A stretch of DNA of 64,000 nt, taken from contig CBDUVB010000004.1 of NCBI GenBank assembly GCA_965370555.1, forward strand, positions 1 through 64,000, given 5' to 3'. This document shows positions 1 through 8,555 of this stretch, in pieces (position 1 is the stretch's first letter; the number at the start of each line of letters is the position of its first letter). The translations under genes were made by a program, and so were the position numbers. The notes below the pieces were generated by a model. It ran no database searches. It saw nothing but the letters and a program-made list of their open reading frames with translations, and was not told the origin of the DNA. Origin of the DNA: JAJOKK01 sp965370555 (lineage in GTDB: Bacteria; Bipolaricaulota; Bipolaricaulia; UBA7950; UBA9294).

Positions 1-313
1 ACGCACGAGCAGGAAATGGATCGGAGAAGAATTCCCCGTAGACCTTGTTCATCGCGCTAAAATTCCCCATATCGGTGAGGAAGACGGTCGCCTTGACCAC
101 GTCGCTCATCTGTGCCCCGGCTGCGCTCAGTACCGCATTGACATTCTCCAGGCTATGACGCGTTGCCGTAGCGATGTCGTCGATGATCAGTACTCCTTCT
201 GCATTGGCAGGAAGCTGTCCGGAGACGAAGATAAGGTCACCAGCACGTATCCCCTGGGAGTAAGGGCCCACTGCACCAGGAGCTTTGCTTGTTTTGATCG
301 CTTTCTTTTCCAT
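1..313 (-). CDS. RidA/YjgF family deaminase, 3' end cut by window edge
   Basis: RidA enzymes hydrolyse reactive enamine/imine intermediates (2-iminobutanoate, 2-iminopropanoate) released by PLP enzymes in the cytoplasm. I translated the minus strand from the ATG at 313; about 104 codons are open to the edge. The N-terminal block with APGAVGPYSQG and then LIFVSGQLP is the family signature, followed by ATRHSLENVNAVL and a VVKATVFLTDM strand. The conserved C-terminal Arg/Glu region lies beyond the window. Its ATG overlaps the TGA of the upstream Kbl-type gene by one base (TGATG), so the two are probably co-translated. A RidA next to a PLP enzyme releasing an unstable 2-amino-3-ketoacid makes functional sense. 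Family assignment is secure; the substrate is not. Confidence 0.9.
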   Translation of the reverse strand, partial: MEKKAIKTSKAPGAVGPYSQGIRAGDLIFVSGQLPANAEGVLIIDDIATATRHSLENVNAVLSAAGAQMSDVVKATVFLTDMGNFSAMNKVYGEFFSDPFPARA

Positions 314-1491
314 CACGAGATCACCCTTAATTCCTTTCCTGCTTTTTCGAACTTCTCAAGTGCGAAGTCGAGGTCGTCCTTGGAATGGGCCGCGGAGAGC
401 ATCACCCGGATGCGGGCCTTGCCGCGGGGGACAGTAGGGAAGGCGATCGCCGTACCAAAGACCCCTTCTGAAAAGAGCCGTTTGGAGAAGTCCCACGCCG
501 TCTTGGCCTCGCCAAGCATCACCGGCGTGATCGGGGTCTCGCTCGCCCCGGTATCGAACCCGAGGGCTACCATATTCTCCTTGAAGTAGCGCGCGTTCTC
601 CCACAGCTTCTTCACCGGCTCGTCAGTCTGTTGCAGGATATCGATTGCCGCGATGCACGCCGCGACATCCGGGGGCGTAGCAGCGGAGGAGAAGAGGAAC
701 GGCCGCGCCCGTTGCCGGAGGTACTCCACGATATCCGCGCTTCCAGCGACGTAGCCTCCCATTACCCCGAACGCCTTGGACATCGTCCCCGCCTCGATGT
801 CGACCCGGCCGTGCAGTCCGAAGTGATCGACGATCCCCCGGCCGTGGCTCCCCAGTACTCCCTCGCCGTGCGCATCGTCGACCATAACCATCGCTCCGTA
901 CGCCTCGGCAGCGTCCACGATCCCAGGGAGCGGAGCGAGGTCGCCGTCCATCGAGAAGACCCCGTCGGTGATGATCAGTTTCTTCTCGATCTCCTTGTTC
1001 TCCTCAAGGAGCCGACGCAGTGTCTCGACATCGCGGTGGGGGAAGATCACGCGCTTCGCCTTGGTGAGCCGGCAGCCGTCGATGATCGAAGCGTGGTTCA
1101 GCTCGTCGGTGAATATGACATCCTCCTTCCCCATGAGGAGGGGGATCGTCGCCAGGTTGGTGTTAAGGCCGGATTGAACAGATAGGGCTGACTCCGTTCC
1201 CTTGAACTCGGCCAGCTTCTCCTCCAACTCGATATGCAGACTCATCGTCCCGGCGATCGAGCGTACAGCGCCTGGCCCCACACCATACTCATCGATCGCT
1301 TTCTTCGCCGCCGTGCACAACCGTTCGTCGTTGGCAAACCCGAGGTAGTTGTTCGAGCACATGTTGAGCACACGCTTTCCTTCCACCACCACCCACGCTC
1401 CGACCGAGCTTTCGATCGTGCGGATGGTGTTGTAAAGCCCTTGTTCATGCAGGTTTTGCAGGGCCTGCTCAATGAATTCATGTTTTCCCAT
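313..1491 (-). CDS. kbl: Glycine C-acetyltransferase / 2-amino-3-ketobutyrate CoA ligase (alpha-oxoamine synthase)
   Basis: A PLP-dependent alpha-oxoamine synthase of 392 residues, the normal family length. Kbl cleaves 2-amino-3-oxobutyrate with CoA to glycine and acetyl-CoA in threonine breakdown; close relatives make 8-amino-7-oxononanoate (BioF). Visible features are NNYLGF near residue 47, the VDDAHGEG aspartate/histidine near 205-208, and the Schiff-base lysine in TMSKAFG at about 239. A GGAGGAGG ribosome site lies about 9 nt before the ATG. No threonine dehydrogenase and no other biotin gene is adjacent, so Kbl versus BioF cannot be settled from context. The partner downstream is RidA (1-nt overlap), which suits a route with an unstable amino-ketone. 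I favour Kbl from overall sequence feel. Confidence 0.85.
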   Translation of the reverse strand: MGKHEFIEQALQNLHEQGLYNTIRTIESSVGAWVVVEGKRVLNMCSNNYLGFANDERLCTAAKKAIDEYGVGPGAVRSIAGTMSLHIELEEKLAEFKGTESALSVQSGLNTNLATIPLLMGKEDVIFTDELNHASIIDGCRLTKAKRVIFPHRDVETLRRLLEENKEIEKKLIITDGVFSMDGDLAPLPGIVDAAEAYGAMVMVDDAHGEGVLGSHGRGIVDHFGLHGRVDIEAGTMSKAFGVMGGYVAGSADIVEYLRQRARPFLFSSAATPPDVAACIAAIDILQQTDEPVKKLWENARYFKENMVALGFDTGASETPITPVMLGEAKTAWDFSKRLFSEGVFGTAIAFPTVPRGKARIRVMLSAAHSKDDLDFALEKFEKAGKELRVIS

Positions 1492-1622
1492 CGTTCACGG
1501 CCTCCTCCGAGGTTGATAGTTAAATACTAAGGGAACTGCTCCCCTCTTTCCAAGGAGGAAGGGAGCCATATAAGATAAGCATGAAGCATCGATACAGGAA
1601 CTTCATACCGCTCAGAGACAGA

Positions 1623-2990
1623 TCATAGATTGTAATAGAACGAAAACTCGTAAGGGTGGGGCCTCCTACGAAGCTGACTCTGTTCCTCCTTCTTTATCTC
1701 GATCCAGCACGCGATCTGCTCTTCCGCAAAGACTCCGCCTACGGTCAGGTAATCGTGGTCTTCCTCAAGAGCAGAGAGAGCTTCCCCGAGATCGTTGGGT
1801 GCTTGTGCAATCCCTTCCGTCTCTCCTGGGGATAGGGCATAGAGGTCTTGGTTGTGAGGCCCGAAGCCAAGGTCCTTCGCGTTCAGGTTACGTTTGATCC
1901 CATCGATACCGGCCATCAGCATCCCGGCATAGGCGAAATACGGATTGCACGTTGCATCGACCGTCCGCAGCTCGATCCGCCGCTCTTCGGGTGTGGCGTA
2001 ACCAGGGATGCGAATAGCAGCCGAACGATTCTCCTCCCCAAACGTCAACGATACCGGCGCTTCATACCCCGGGACGAGACGACGGTAGGAATTCGTTGAG
2101 GGGTTAGTCAACCCGAACAGGCTTCGCCCGTGTGACAAGATCCCCCCGATATAGCAAAGCCCTGCCTCAGAGAGTCCTCCATCCTTCTCGAACACGCTCT
2201 TCCCTCCGCTCGCTAGGTATTGGTGAACGTGGAGACCGGTGCCGTTCTCACCAAAGATCGGTTTAGGCATGAAGGTAGCACTCAACCCAGCCTCCTCTGC
2301 GAGATTGCGGACGATATTCTTGACGATAAGCGTGGTATCGGCCATCTTTAGCAACGAACCGAACCCCAATTCGATCTCCAGTTGCCCTAGAGAACCAACC
2401 TCATGGTGGTGGTACTTGACAGGGATTCCTAGTCCCTCCAGTCGCTTACAGATCTCATTGCGCAGTGTGAACAACCGATCCTCAGGGGGACAGACGTGGT
2501 AAAAAGAGTACGCCGCAATCTCATTTAATGGTGTAAGCGCATAGTAGGATTCATAAGCTCTGCTGCTGTACTCGGCTTGGGAGAAGACATAGAATTCAAA
2601 CTCCGGGCTCAACATTGCAGCGTCTGCAATACCCTCGGATACGAGGTACTCTTCAGCCCGCTTGGCAACACCACGAGGGTCTCCGCTGAACGGGCCCTTG
2701 CCTCCAGCCAGGTAAATGTCGCTGATCACGGAAAGGATTTTCTCATCGTTGTGGGATACGACGGCGACCGTATCAAGATCCGGGCGCAGCACCATATCGC
2801 TTCCCTCCACGCTCGCGTAGCCGAAGTTTGAGCCATCGAAGGCAATCCCTGTTGCGATCAACTGTGGGGTGAACCTTTTCGCGGGCACGGTAACATGGCG
2901 CCACCGTCCGATCAGGTCAACGACCCTGAAATCGACGAATTCGATCCCCTCCTGAGCGATGAGCTCTTTCAACGCATCGTATCTGCTCAC
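1623..2990 (-). CDS. glnA: Glutamine synthetase, type I
   Basis: Makes glutamine from glutamate, ammonia and ATP in the cytoplasm. At 455 residues it is the short type-I form, as in Firmicutes and Thermotoga. The N-terminal beta-grasp reads through FVDFRVVDLIGRW, the first metal/glutamate motif is SPEFEFYVF near residue 130, and the signature NGTGLHVHQ and the arginine-rich NRSAAIRIPGYATP segment follow. The tail VTGGVF-like region lacks an obvious adenylylation tyrosine motif, consistent with the GSI-alpha class. The start is a GTG at 2990 preceded by a purine-rich AAGGAGGCGAGG stretch. A GntR-family gene lies 74 bp upstream on the same strand and may control it. Some GS-like proteins (PuuA, FluG) act on other amines, but the active-site motifs here look standard. 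Confidence 0.92.
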   Translation of the reverse strand: MSRYDALKELIAQEGIEFVDFRVVDLIGRWRHVTVPAKRFTPQLIATGIAFDGSNFGYASVEGSDMVLRPDLDTVAVVSHNDEKILSVISDIYLAGGKGPFSGDPRGVAKRAEEYLVSEGIADAAMLSPEFEFYVFSQAEYSSRAYESYYALTPLNEIAAYSFYHVCPPEDRLFTLRNEICKRLEGLGIPVKYHHHEVGSLGQLEIELGFGSLLKMADTTLIVKNIVRNLAEEAGLSATFMPKPIFGENGTGLHVHQYLASGGKSVFEKDGGLSEAGLCYIGGILSHGRSLFGLTNPSTNSYRRLVPGYEAPVSLTFGEENRSAAIRIPGYATPEERRIELRTVDATCNPYFAYAGMLMAGIDGIKRNLNAKDLGFGPHNQDLYALSPGETEGIAQAPNDLGEALSALEEDHDYLTVGGVFAEEQIACWIEIKKEEQSQLRRRPHPYEFSFYYNL

Positions 2991-3064
2991 TTCCTTACCT
3001 CGCCTCCTTACTGAATCTCCTATATTGCTCTGTTATCATCTTCTGCCAGACAGTTGCGATGGAT

Positions 3065-3727
3065 TCATTTCCGGTGTAGATCGAGAGTTTGCAGTACATG
3101 CCGCTCAACGAGCTTACGGGCCTTTTTGCCGTTCCGAGCTTCCAAAGCCTCGACCAACTCCTTGTGTGCCTTAGAATCCTGCTGCCTGTCCTCCTCTTTC
3201 GGAAGCGCAGAAATCAGAACCATCTCCCACAATTGCTTGAGCAATCTGATCAGGTGCTTATTTCCACTTGCCTCAATAGCGACCCAATGGAAGTCACGGT
3301 TGGCCTGACGGACCGCTCCGATTGAGCTCGCTCGGCCTGAGGGAACCGTAGCCGGGAGCAAGCGGCGCATTCTCGCTATATCGCGAGAGGTAATGTGATC
3401 GACAGCAAGCTCAACGGCCAAGCCTTCCAGAAGAGCACGCAACTCGTAGATCTCCTCCAGTTCGTGGAGTGGTAATGAGACAACGCGAACGCCCTTGTGG
3501 GGTTCGTGGGTTGCTAGGCCCTCGGATACGAGACGTGCAAGTGCCTCCCGAACCGTACGTTGGCTGACACCAAGATCCTCAGCTAGCTGCAGCTGATTGA
3601 GTCGCTTGCCTTGTTGGATATGTCCGGTGATGACCTCATTTCGGATCCGGTCGTACGCGAGATCAACAAGACTCTTGTCACGTCGGATTTTCTCGATTTT
3701 CTGTGGACCTATGGAATTATTTCCCAC
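3065..3727 (-). CDS. GntR-family transcriptional regulator, FadR/FCD type
   Basis: A 220-residue DNA-binding regulator. Residues ~18-80 form the GntR winged helix (LAYDRIRNEVITG, then LAEDLGVSQRTVREAL), and residues ~90-215 form the all-helical FCD ligand domain, with the metal/ligand motif region around RDFHWVAIEASGN and a later HKELVEALEARN histidine. FCD regulators usually bind small carboxylates. The start is a GTG at 3727; no strong ribosome site is visible. It lies upstream of glnA on the same strand and could regulate it or itself. Its ligand is unknown. The ATTGTAA palindromes far away at 63581 would suit a regulator of this broad class, but nothing links them. Confidence 0.88.
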   Translation of the reverse strand: MGNNSIGPQKIEKIRRDKSLVDLAYDRIRNEVITGHIQQGKRLNQLQLAEDLGVSQRTVREALARLVSEGLATHEPHKGVRVVSLPLHELEEIYELRALLEGLAVELAVDHITSRDIARMRRLLPATVPSGRASSIGAVRQANRDFHWVAIEASGNKHLIRLLKQLWEMVLISALPKEEDRQQDSKAHKELVEALEARNGKKARKLVERHVLQTLDLHRK

Positions 3728-3955
3728 TTCTCACACGCCCTTCGAATTATGGATCAAGCTTTATGCATACTACCCAAAGCCGAACCATTTATCAAGTGCT
3801 TTTCAGGCTGTTGCACAAACCTTTGTTCCTTGCGAAACAGAAGCTTTCACCGCCGAGAACGCGGAGCACGCAGAGAGGAAGAGCTAGGGTTGAGAGAATT
3901 GAATGATTGAGTGATTGAACCTCCCAATCTCCCGATCATTCAATCTTCCGATCTC
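3728..3955. repeat. Intergenic stretch with two kinds of word-like repeat
   Basis: This gap carries a GAGAACGCGGAGCACGCAG-type stretch around 3855-3885 and an ATTGA-rich block at about 3893-3965. In the latter, GAATGATTGAGTGATTGAA is followed by an imperfect inverted partner (ATCATTCAATCTTCC) that runs into the stop codon of the next minus-strand gene. Related ATTGA blocks lie at 18926-18975, 39577-39645 and 42955-43028, each touching a gene end. Open frames crossing this stretch have no protein-like features. Confidence 0.6.
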
Positions 3956-4294
3956 TCAATTCCTCAGCGTCTCGAGGAGGTCGAACGCTATTCGCAGGTG
4001 AGGGATGGTAATCGAGCCGCCGATCAAGAGGGCAATCGCTAGTGTCTCTTCGATCTCTGCGTAGCTCGCCCCCTCCCTCTTCGCTTGCAAGATGTGATAG
4101 GTAATGCAGTCGTCGCACCGCAGTACGGTGGAGGCGACGAGACCGAGGAGTTCCTTGTACTTCGCAGGGATCTCACCCTCTTTGTACACTGTGTTGTCCA
4201 GCGCGAAGAACCGTTTGACGGATAGATCCGCTCGATCGAGAAGGATATCGTTCTGGTGGGCACGCCTGGCGAGGAATTCCTCGGCTTTATTCAT
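3956..4294 (-). CDS. Carboxymuconolactone decarboxylase-family (AhpD-like) protein
   Basis: A 112-residue all-helical CMD-fold protein. Residues ~58-66 carry the redox pair in CDDCITYH, the CxxC-x3-H arrangement of AhpD-like alkylhydroperoxidase and disulfide-reductase members rather than of true decarboxylases. The tail IAFDLLETLRN ends inside the ATTGA repeat block. It sits 19 bp downstream of the NUDIX gene on the same strand and is probably transcribed with it and rpoB. Likely role: thiol-dependent peroxide or disulfide handling; the partner is unknown. A second, separate member of the family is at 63196. Confidence 0.85.
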   Translation of the reverse strand: MNKAEEFLARRAHQNDILLDRADLSVKRFFALDNTVYKEGEIPAKYKELLGLVASTVLRCDDCITYHILQAKREGASYAEIEETLAIALLIGGSITIPHLRIAFDLLETLRN

Positions 4295-4313
4295 GACTCA
4301 CCGTTTCCTTTGG

Positions 4314-4775
4314 TTAAGGCCCCTGGTGGGTACGCAGGTGACTCTCCGCTGTTGCCAGGATGCGCCGTGCGTCCTCGTAGGTAAGGGTCTCGCGGGCCAT
4401 TGCGTAGGGGAGCCATTCCCCATCGAGGTGCTCGTTCGAGAGGACCGGTTCACCAGGGAGGACACATCCGAGGAAATAGACGACCTCTTTCAGGAGCGAC
4501 CGCCCATCACGGAGGAAGTGGTAGCGATTCACCTCGCGAAAACCAGGGATCTGTTCGATCGGATCGATCCCCGTTTCCTCCCGCGCCTCGCGTAGGGCCG
4601 CCTCCCTCTCTCCCTCCCCATCCTCGATCTGCCCCTTGGGAAAGCCCCAATGTCCACCGTTTTTATGGCGAAGAAGGAGGTAACGTCTCTCTCCCTGTTC
4701 GAACGCGTAGAGGACAAAGCCTGAAGATCGCTCTTCGGGCTCCTCCTCAGGCAATGTCGATTTCACGGTTGTCAC
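4314..4775 (-). CDS. NUDIX hydrolase (Ap4A-hydrolase-like)
   Basis: A 153-residue NUDIX enzyme that hydrolyses a nucleoside diphosphate linked to another group. The Nudix box starts in WGFPKGQIEDGEG and continues through AALREAREETGI, giving the G-x5-E-x7-REUxEExGU pattern near residues 48-70. The LRHKNGGHWGFPKG lead-in resembles bacterial bis(5'-nucleosyl)-tetraphosphatases. Its ATG at 4775 lies inside the last codons of rpoB (29-nt overlap in another frame), so it occupies the place where rpoC is normally found. Expression is presumably tied to the ribosomal/RNAP operon. The exact substrate is unknown. Confidence 0.88.
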   Translation of the reverse strand: MTTVKSTLPEEEPEERSSGFVLYAFEQGERRYLLLRHKNGGHWGFPKGQIEDGEGEREAALREAREETGIDPIEQIPGFREVNRYHFLRDGRSLLKEVVYFLGCVLPGEPVLSNEHLDGEWLPYAMARETLTYEDARRILATAESHLRTHQGP

Positions 4776-7700
4776 GATCGAACAGACGGGGATCGAGGCC
4801 GAGGCTCCTCAGTTCGCGGATGAGGACGCGGAACGACTCGGGGAGTCCCGGCTTAGGGAACTCTTCTCCCTTCAGGATCGCTTTGTACAGCTGGATCCGT
4901 CCGCGGGTGTCGTCCGACTTCACGGTGAGCATCTCCTGCAACAGGGCCGACGCGCCGTAGGCTTCGAGGGCCCACACCTCCATCTCCCCCAACCGCTGTC
5001 CGCCAAACTGTGCCTTCCCACCCAGGGGCTGCTGTGTGATCAGTGCGTACGGACCGGTCGAACGGGCATGGATCTTCTCATCGGCTATGTGCTCCAGTTT
5101 CAGGACGTACATGCTTCCCACCGTGATCGGCCGATCGAATGGTTTGCCGGTCCGCCCATCACGCAGGATCACCTTGCCGTCGTAGTTATCTCCCTGTGCC
5201 AGGTTGGCCTTCACCCGTTCGTCATGCAGTTCCTCCAGGATCTCATCTTCCTGAGCTCCGTCGAAGATCGGGGTTGCCATGAGCTCCCCTTTGAGCTGCG
5301 CTAGCCAACCGAGGTTCGCCTCAAAGATCTGACCCAGGTTCATACGCGATGGAACTCCCATCGGGTTCAAGACCACATCGAGCGGCGTGCCATCGGGGAG
5401 GAATGGCATCTCCTCCACCGGACGGATGGTGGAGATCACCCCTTTGTTCCCATGTCGGCCAGCGAGCTTGTCCCCGACGGAGATCTTCTTACGTTGGGCG
5501 ACGAAGATCTTGACGAGTTCGTTCACCCCGGCATCGAGTTCATCCCCTTGATCGCGGGAGAACTTCTTGACCTTGATCACCTTAGCGGTTCCCGATACCG
5601 GGATCATCCGAAGTGATGTGTTCTTCACGTTGCGTGCTCGTTCGCCGAAGATGGAGCGGAAGATCTTCTCCTCTGGGGTCGGTTCGGATTCTCCACGTGG
5701 CGTGATCTTCCCCACGAGGATGTCCCCGGTGCGAACGACTGTTCCCACACGGACGATCCCGTCCTCATCAAGATTCTTCAGGTCCTCTTTGGAGATGTTG
5801 GGGATATCCGCGGTGATCTCCTCGGGGCCAAGTTTCGTCTCTTCGGCCTTCACCTCGAACTCTTCGATATGGATCGAATCGAGCAGGTCCTCACGGACGA
5901 CGCGCTCGCTGATGACGATCGCATCCTCGTAGTTGTACCCGTTGAACGGCATGATCCCCACAAAGAGGTTGCGCCCCAGTGCCAGCTCACCAAAGTCGCT
6001 CGACGGACCATCGGCGAGGAGATCTCCTTCCTTTACCTTATCTCCTTCAGCGACAACGGGGCGCTGGTGGAGGATGGTGTTCTGATTCGAGCGCTCAAAG
6101 TTGATCAGTGGATAGATCGCCTTCTTGCGCCCTTTCTGAATCGTGATCTGGTGCGCATCGACCTCCTTCACCACGCCGTCGCCCTCGCTCAAGAGGAGCA
6201 TCCCCGAGTCCATCGCTGCCTGGCGTTCCAGCCCGGTCCCGACGAACGGTGCTTCCGGACGGAGGAGCGGTACCGATTGGCGCTGCATATTCGCCCCCAT
6301 CAACGCGCGGTTCGAGTCGTCGTGTTCGAGGAACGGGATCAGCGCCGAGGAGATTCCCACGAGTGCCTTCGGAGAGACCCCGATAAAGTCAACCTCCTTC
6401 GGGGGAACGAGACGGAGGTCCTCATGCCCTGTGCGCACCTCGACCCGTTCGCCGAGGATGCGGCCAGCTTTCCCCACCGGCGTCGTCGCTGGGGTGATCT
6501 TGTAGTTCTCCTCATCGTCGGCCATCAAGTAGACTATCTCTTTAGTAACCTTACCCTTCACGACCTTTCGATAGGGCGCGACGAGGAATCCAAAGTCGTT
6601 CACCTTGGCGTAACAGGAGAGAGAGGTGATCAAGCCGATGTTCTGCCCTTCCGGGGTCTCGATCGGGCAGATACGCGCATAATGGGAAGAGTGAACGTCC
6701 CGCACCTCAATCTTCGCGCGGCGCTTGGTCAGTCCTCCCCCTAAGGCACTCAGCCGCCGTTTATGCGTCAGCTCGGTCAGCGGGTTCGTCTGCTCGAGGA
6801 ACTGAGAGAAGCGGCCGGTGTAGAAGAGCTGATTGATCGCCCCTTGGACCGTGCGCGTGGAGATCAGGCGCCGGATCGTGTCCTTCTCATCGAGAACGTA
6901 CTTGGAGAGCTTGTCTCGCGCAATCCGTGCCATCCGCACCAACCCAGTCCTAAGCGCGTTCTCCGCAAGCTCACCCGGGAGGCGGACCCGTTTGTTCGCC
7001 AGGTGGTCCTTCTCATCGATGAGAGATGGATCGTTCGGCACCTCGATAAGTCGCTTGATTGTGCGCACGATATCCGCAGGGTAGAGGACGGTCTGCTTCA
7101 GCTCCATACCCAGCTTGCGGTTGACCTTGAACCGCCCCACCTCGGAGAGGTGATAGCTCGTCGGGTGGAAGTACAGATTCTCCAGGTACTCTCCCATCTG
7201 GGCAGGAGAGGAGCGGTCAGAGGGGCGCAGCCGATGGTAAACCGCGCGGAGAGCCTCCTCCTGTGTCGTGATCTGATCCTCTTCCAACGTCCTCTGGATA
7301 TAGGGGTTGACGAGCTTGATCGAGGAGAGATCAGCGTTCGCCAGAGGAGCAAGGTGATCCTTCTGCAGCTCTTCCCCCGCGGCCAACAGGAGCTTCTCCC
7401 CCTTCTTCACGGCTATTGCTGCACGGCGCCCGATCTGTTCCTCCAGCGTCTCCACGGTTACCGGAGAGATCTCGTAACTGAAATAGGAACGAATCTTTGC
7501 CTCATCGATCCCCAACGCCTTCAAGAATACGGTCGCCAGGACCTTTCCCTTGCGATCGAGGTTCGCCCTGAGGAGCCCCCGTTTGGTATCGAGGATGATC
7601 TCCAGCCACGCCCCCAACTCGGGAAGGATGTGTCCCTTGTACTGGGCCTTGTCCTCCTTCGTGAAATAGACACCGGGAGCGCGGGTGAGTTCGTTAACAA

Positions 7701-8076
7701 GAGCGTTCTCCGACCCGTTGATGATCAACGTGCCTCGGCTCGTCATCATCGGGAAGTCCCCGATATAGAGCTCTGTCTCCTGGATGAGTTTCCCTTCCTG
7801 CAATAGGCGCGCTGTTACCCTTAATGGGCGCGAGTACGTGAGATCCTTATCCTTGCACTCCCGTTCCGTGTTCCTCGCCTCACCAAGGTACGGGTTGATG
7901 AGCTCCAGACTCAATCCATCCTTCCCGTGCCCCACGATCGGGGATACATCGGCAAAAGAGCGCTTAATCCCTTCATCTATGAACTTACGAAAGGACTCCC
8001 TTATATCTCTCAATAAGTAGGGTGGAGGAAGGACCTCCTCGATCCGGCCGTAGGACCTCCGTTCTCGATGACTCAT
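4747..8076 (-). CDS. rpoB: DNA-directed RNA polymerase beta subunit
   Basis: The beta subunit of RNA polymerase, 1109 residues, at the compact end for bacteria. Landmarks in order: the RDIRESFRKFIDEG N-terminus, the GTLIINGSENALVNEL lobe motif, the rifampicin-pocket region (FLEQTNPLTELTHKRRLS), GANMQRQSVPLL, PFNGYNYEDAI, the DKLAGRHGNKGV catalytic-core lysines, and the C-terminal GGKAQFGGQRLGEMEVWALEAYGA clamp anchor. A GAGGGGG ribosome site precedes the ATG. It follows rplL by 87 bp that contain a hairpin. What is unusual is what follows: no rpoC appears downstream or anywhere else in the window; a NUDIX gene overlaps its end instead. Confidence 0.98.
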   Translation of the reverse strand: MSHRERRSYGRIEEVLPPPYLLRDIRESFRKFIDEGIKRSFADVSPIVGHGKDGLSLELINPYLGEARNTERECKDKDLTYSRPLRVTARLLQEGKLIQETELYIGDFPMMTSRGTLIINGSENALVNELTRAPGVYFTKEDKAQYKGHILPELGAWLEIILDTKRGLLRANLDRKGKVLATVFLKALGIDEAKIRSYFSYEISPVTVETLEEQIGRRAAIAVKKGEKLLLAAGEELQKDHLAPLANADLSSIKLVNPYIQRTLEEDQITTQEEALRAVYHRLRPSDRSSPAQMGEYLENLYFHPTSYHLSEVGRFKVNRKLGMELKQTVLYPADIVRTIKRLIEVPNDPSLIDEKDHLANKRVRLPGELAENALRTGLVRMARIARDKLSKYVLDEKDTIRRLISTRTVQGAINQLFYTGRFSQFLEQTNPLTELTHKRRLSALGGGLTKRRAKIEVRDVHSSHYARICPIETPEGQNIGLITSLSCYAKVNDFGFLVAPYRKVVKGKVTKEIVYLMADDEENYKITPATTPVGKAGRILGERVEVRTGHEDLRLVPPKEVDFIGVSPKALVGISSALIPFLEHDDSNRALMGANMQRQSVPLLRPEAPFVGTGLERQAAMDSGMLLLSEGDGVVKEVDAHQITIQKGRKKAIYPLINFERSNQNTILHQRPVVAEGDKVKEGDLLADGPSSDFGELALGRNLFVGIMPFNGYNYEDAIVISERVVREDLLDSIHIEEFEVKAEETKLGPEEITADIPNISKEDLKNLDEDGIVRVGTVVRTGDILVGKITPRGESEPTPEEKIFRSIFGERARNVKNTSLRMIPVSGTAKVIKVKKFSRDQGDELDAGVNELVKIFVAQRKKISVGDKLAGRHGNKGVISTIRPVEEMPFLPDGTPLDVVLNPMGVPSRMNLGQIFEANLGWLAQLKGELMATPIFDGAQEDEILEELHDERVKANLAQGDNYDGKVILRDGRTGKPFDRPITVGSMYVLKLEHIADEKIHARSTGPYALITQQPLGGKAQFGGQRLGEMEVWALEAYGASALLQEMLTVKSDDTRGRIQLYKAILKGEEFPKPGLPESFRVLIRELRSLGLDPRLFDRDNREIDIA

Positions 8077-8100
8077 CGTCCCCCTCTAAGAAATAACGCT

Positions 8101-8131
8101 CTGCCCTAAGGCGACAGGCACCTTAAGGCAG
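8101..8131 (-). promoter_or_regulatory. Hairpin in the rplL-rpoB gap, possible attenuator
   Basis: CTGCCCTAAGG and CCTTAAGGCAG pair with one mismatch around a 9-nt loop. In the minus-strand transcript the stem is followed by AGCGTTATTTC, which is only weakly U-rich. A partial terminator between rplL and rpoB is known in E. coli, where it lowers rpoB relative to the L7/L12 genes; the position here matches, the effect is inferred. Confidence 0.5.
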
Positions 8132-8163
8132 ACCGTGCACAAAAATGGATACAGATGTCGAAG

Positions 8164-8544
8164 CTACTGCTGCAGCTCGACCTCGGCTCCTGCCGTTTCT
8201 AGTTTCTCTTTGATGCTCGATGCTTCGTCGGCCCCCACGCTATCCTTGATAGTCGCGGGGAGGTTATCGACGAGCTCCTTGCACTCCTTTAATCCCTTGC
8301 CAGTTATCTCCTTAATCTCCTTGATGACTTGGATCTTCTTCTGACCCGGGCTGGTGAGGACGACCTTATATACCTCTGTTGCTGCCCCCCCGCCTTCAGC
8401 GCCAGCACCCGGGGCGGCAGCAACCGCGACCGGGGCCATCATTGCTGCCGAGACGTTGAACCGATCCTCGATCATCTCTACCAGATCAGCAAGGTCCTTC
8501 ACAGTCATATTTTCGATCTCTTGAAGGATCTCATCTTTACCCAT
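8164..8544 (-). CDS. rplL: 50S ribosomal protein L7/L12
   Basis: The acidic stalk protein that recruits translational GTPases, 126 residues, usual length. The N-terminal dimerisation helices (LQEIENMTVKDLADLVEMIE) lead into an alanine/glycine-rich hinge (AAAPGAGAEGGGAA) and the conserved C-terminal domain with KKIQVIKEIKEITGKGLKECKELVD. It is 11 bp downstream of rplJ, the standard order, and the two products form the L10-L12 stalk. Assignment is certain. Confidence 0.98.
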   Translation of the reverse strand: MGKDEILQEIENMTVKDLADLVEMIEDRFNVSAAMMAPVAVAAAPGAGAEGGGAATEVYKVVLTSPGQKKIQVIKEIKEITGKGLKECKELVDNLPATIKDSVGADEASSIKEKLETAGAEVELQQ

Positions 8545-8555
8545 CTTACTCCTCC

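Noticed and set aside
5869..6744. A 291-codon plus-strand open frame inside rpoB
   Set aside because: Same reason: antisense shadow of the most conserved part of rpoB.
6763..7806. A 347-codon open frame on the plus strand inside rpoB
   Set aside because: It lies fully antisense to a conserved rpoB region; its codons and Arg/Leu-rich text are typical of shadow frames, with no ribosome site.
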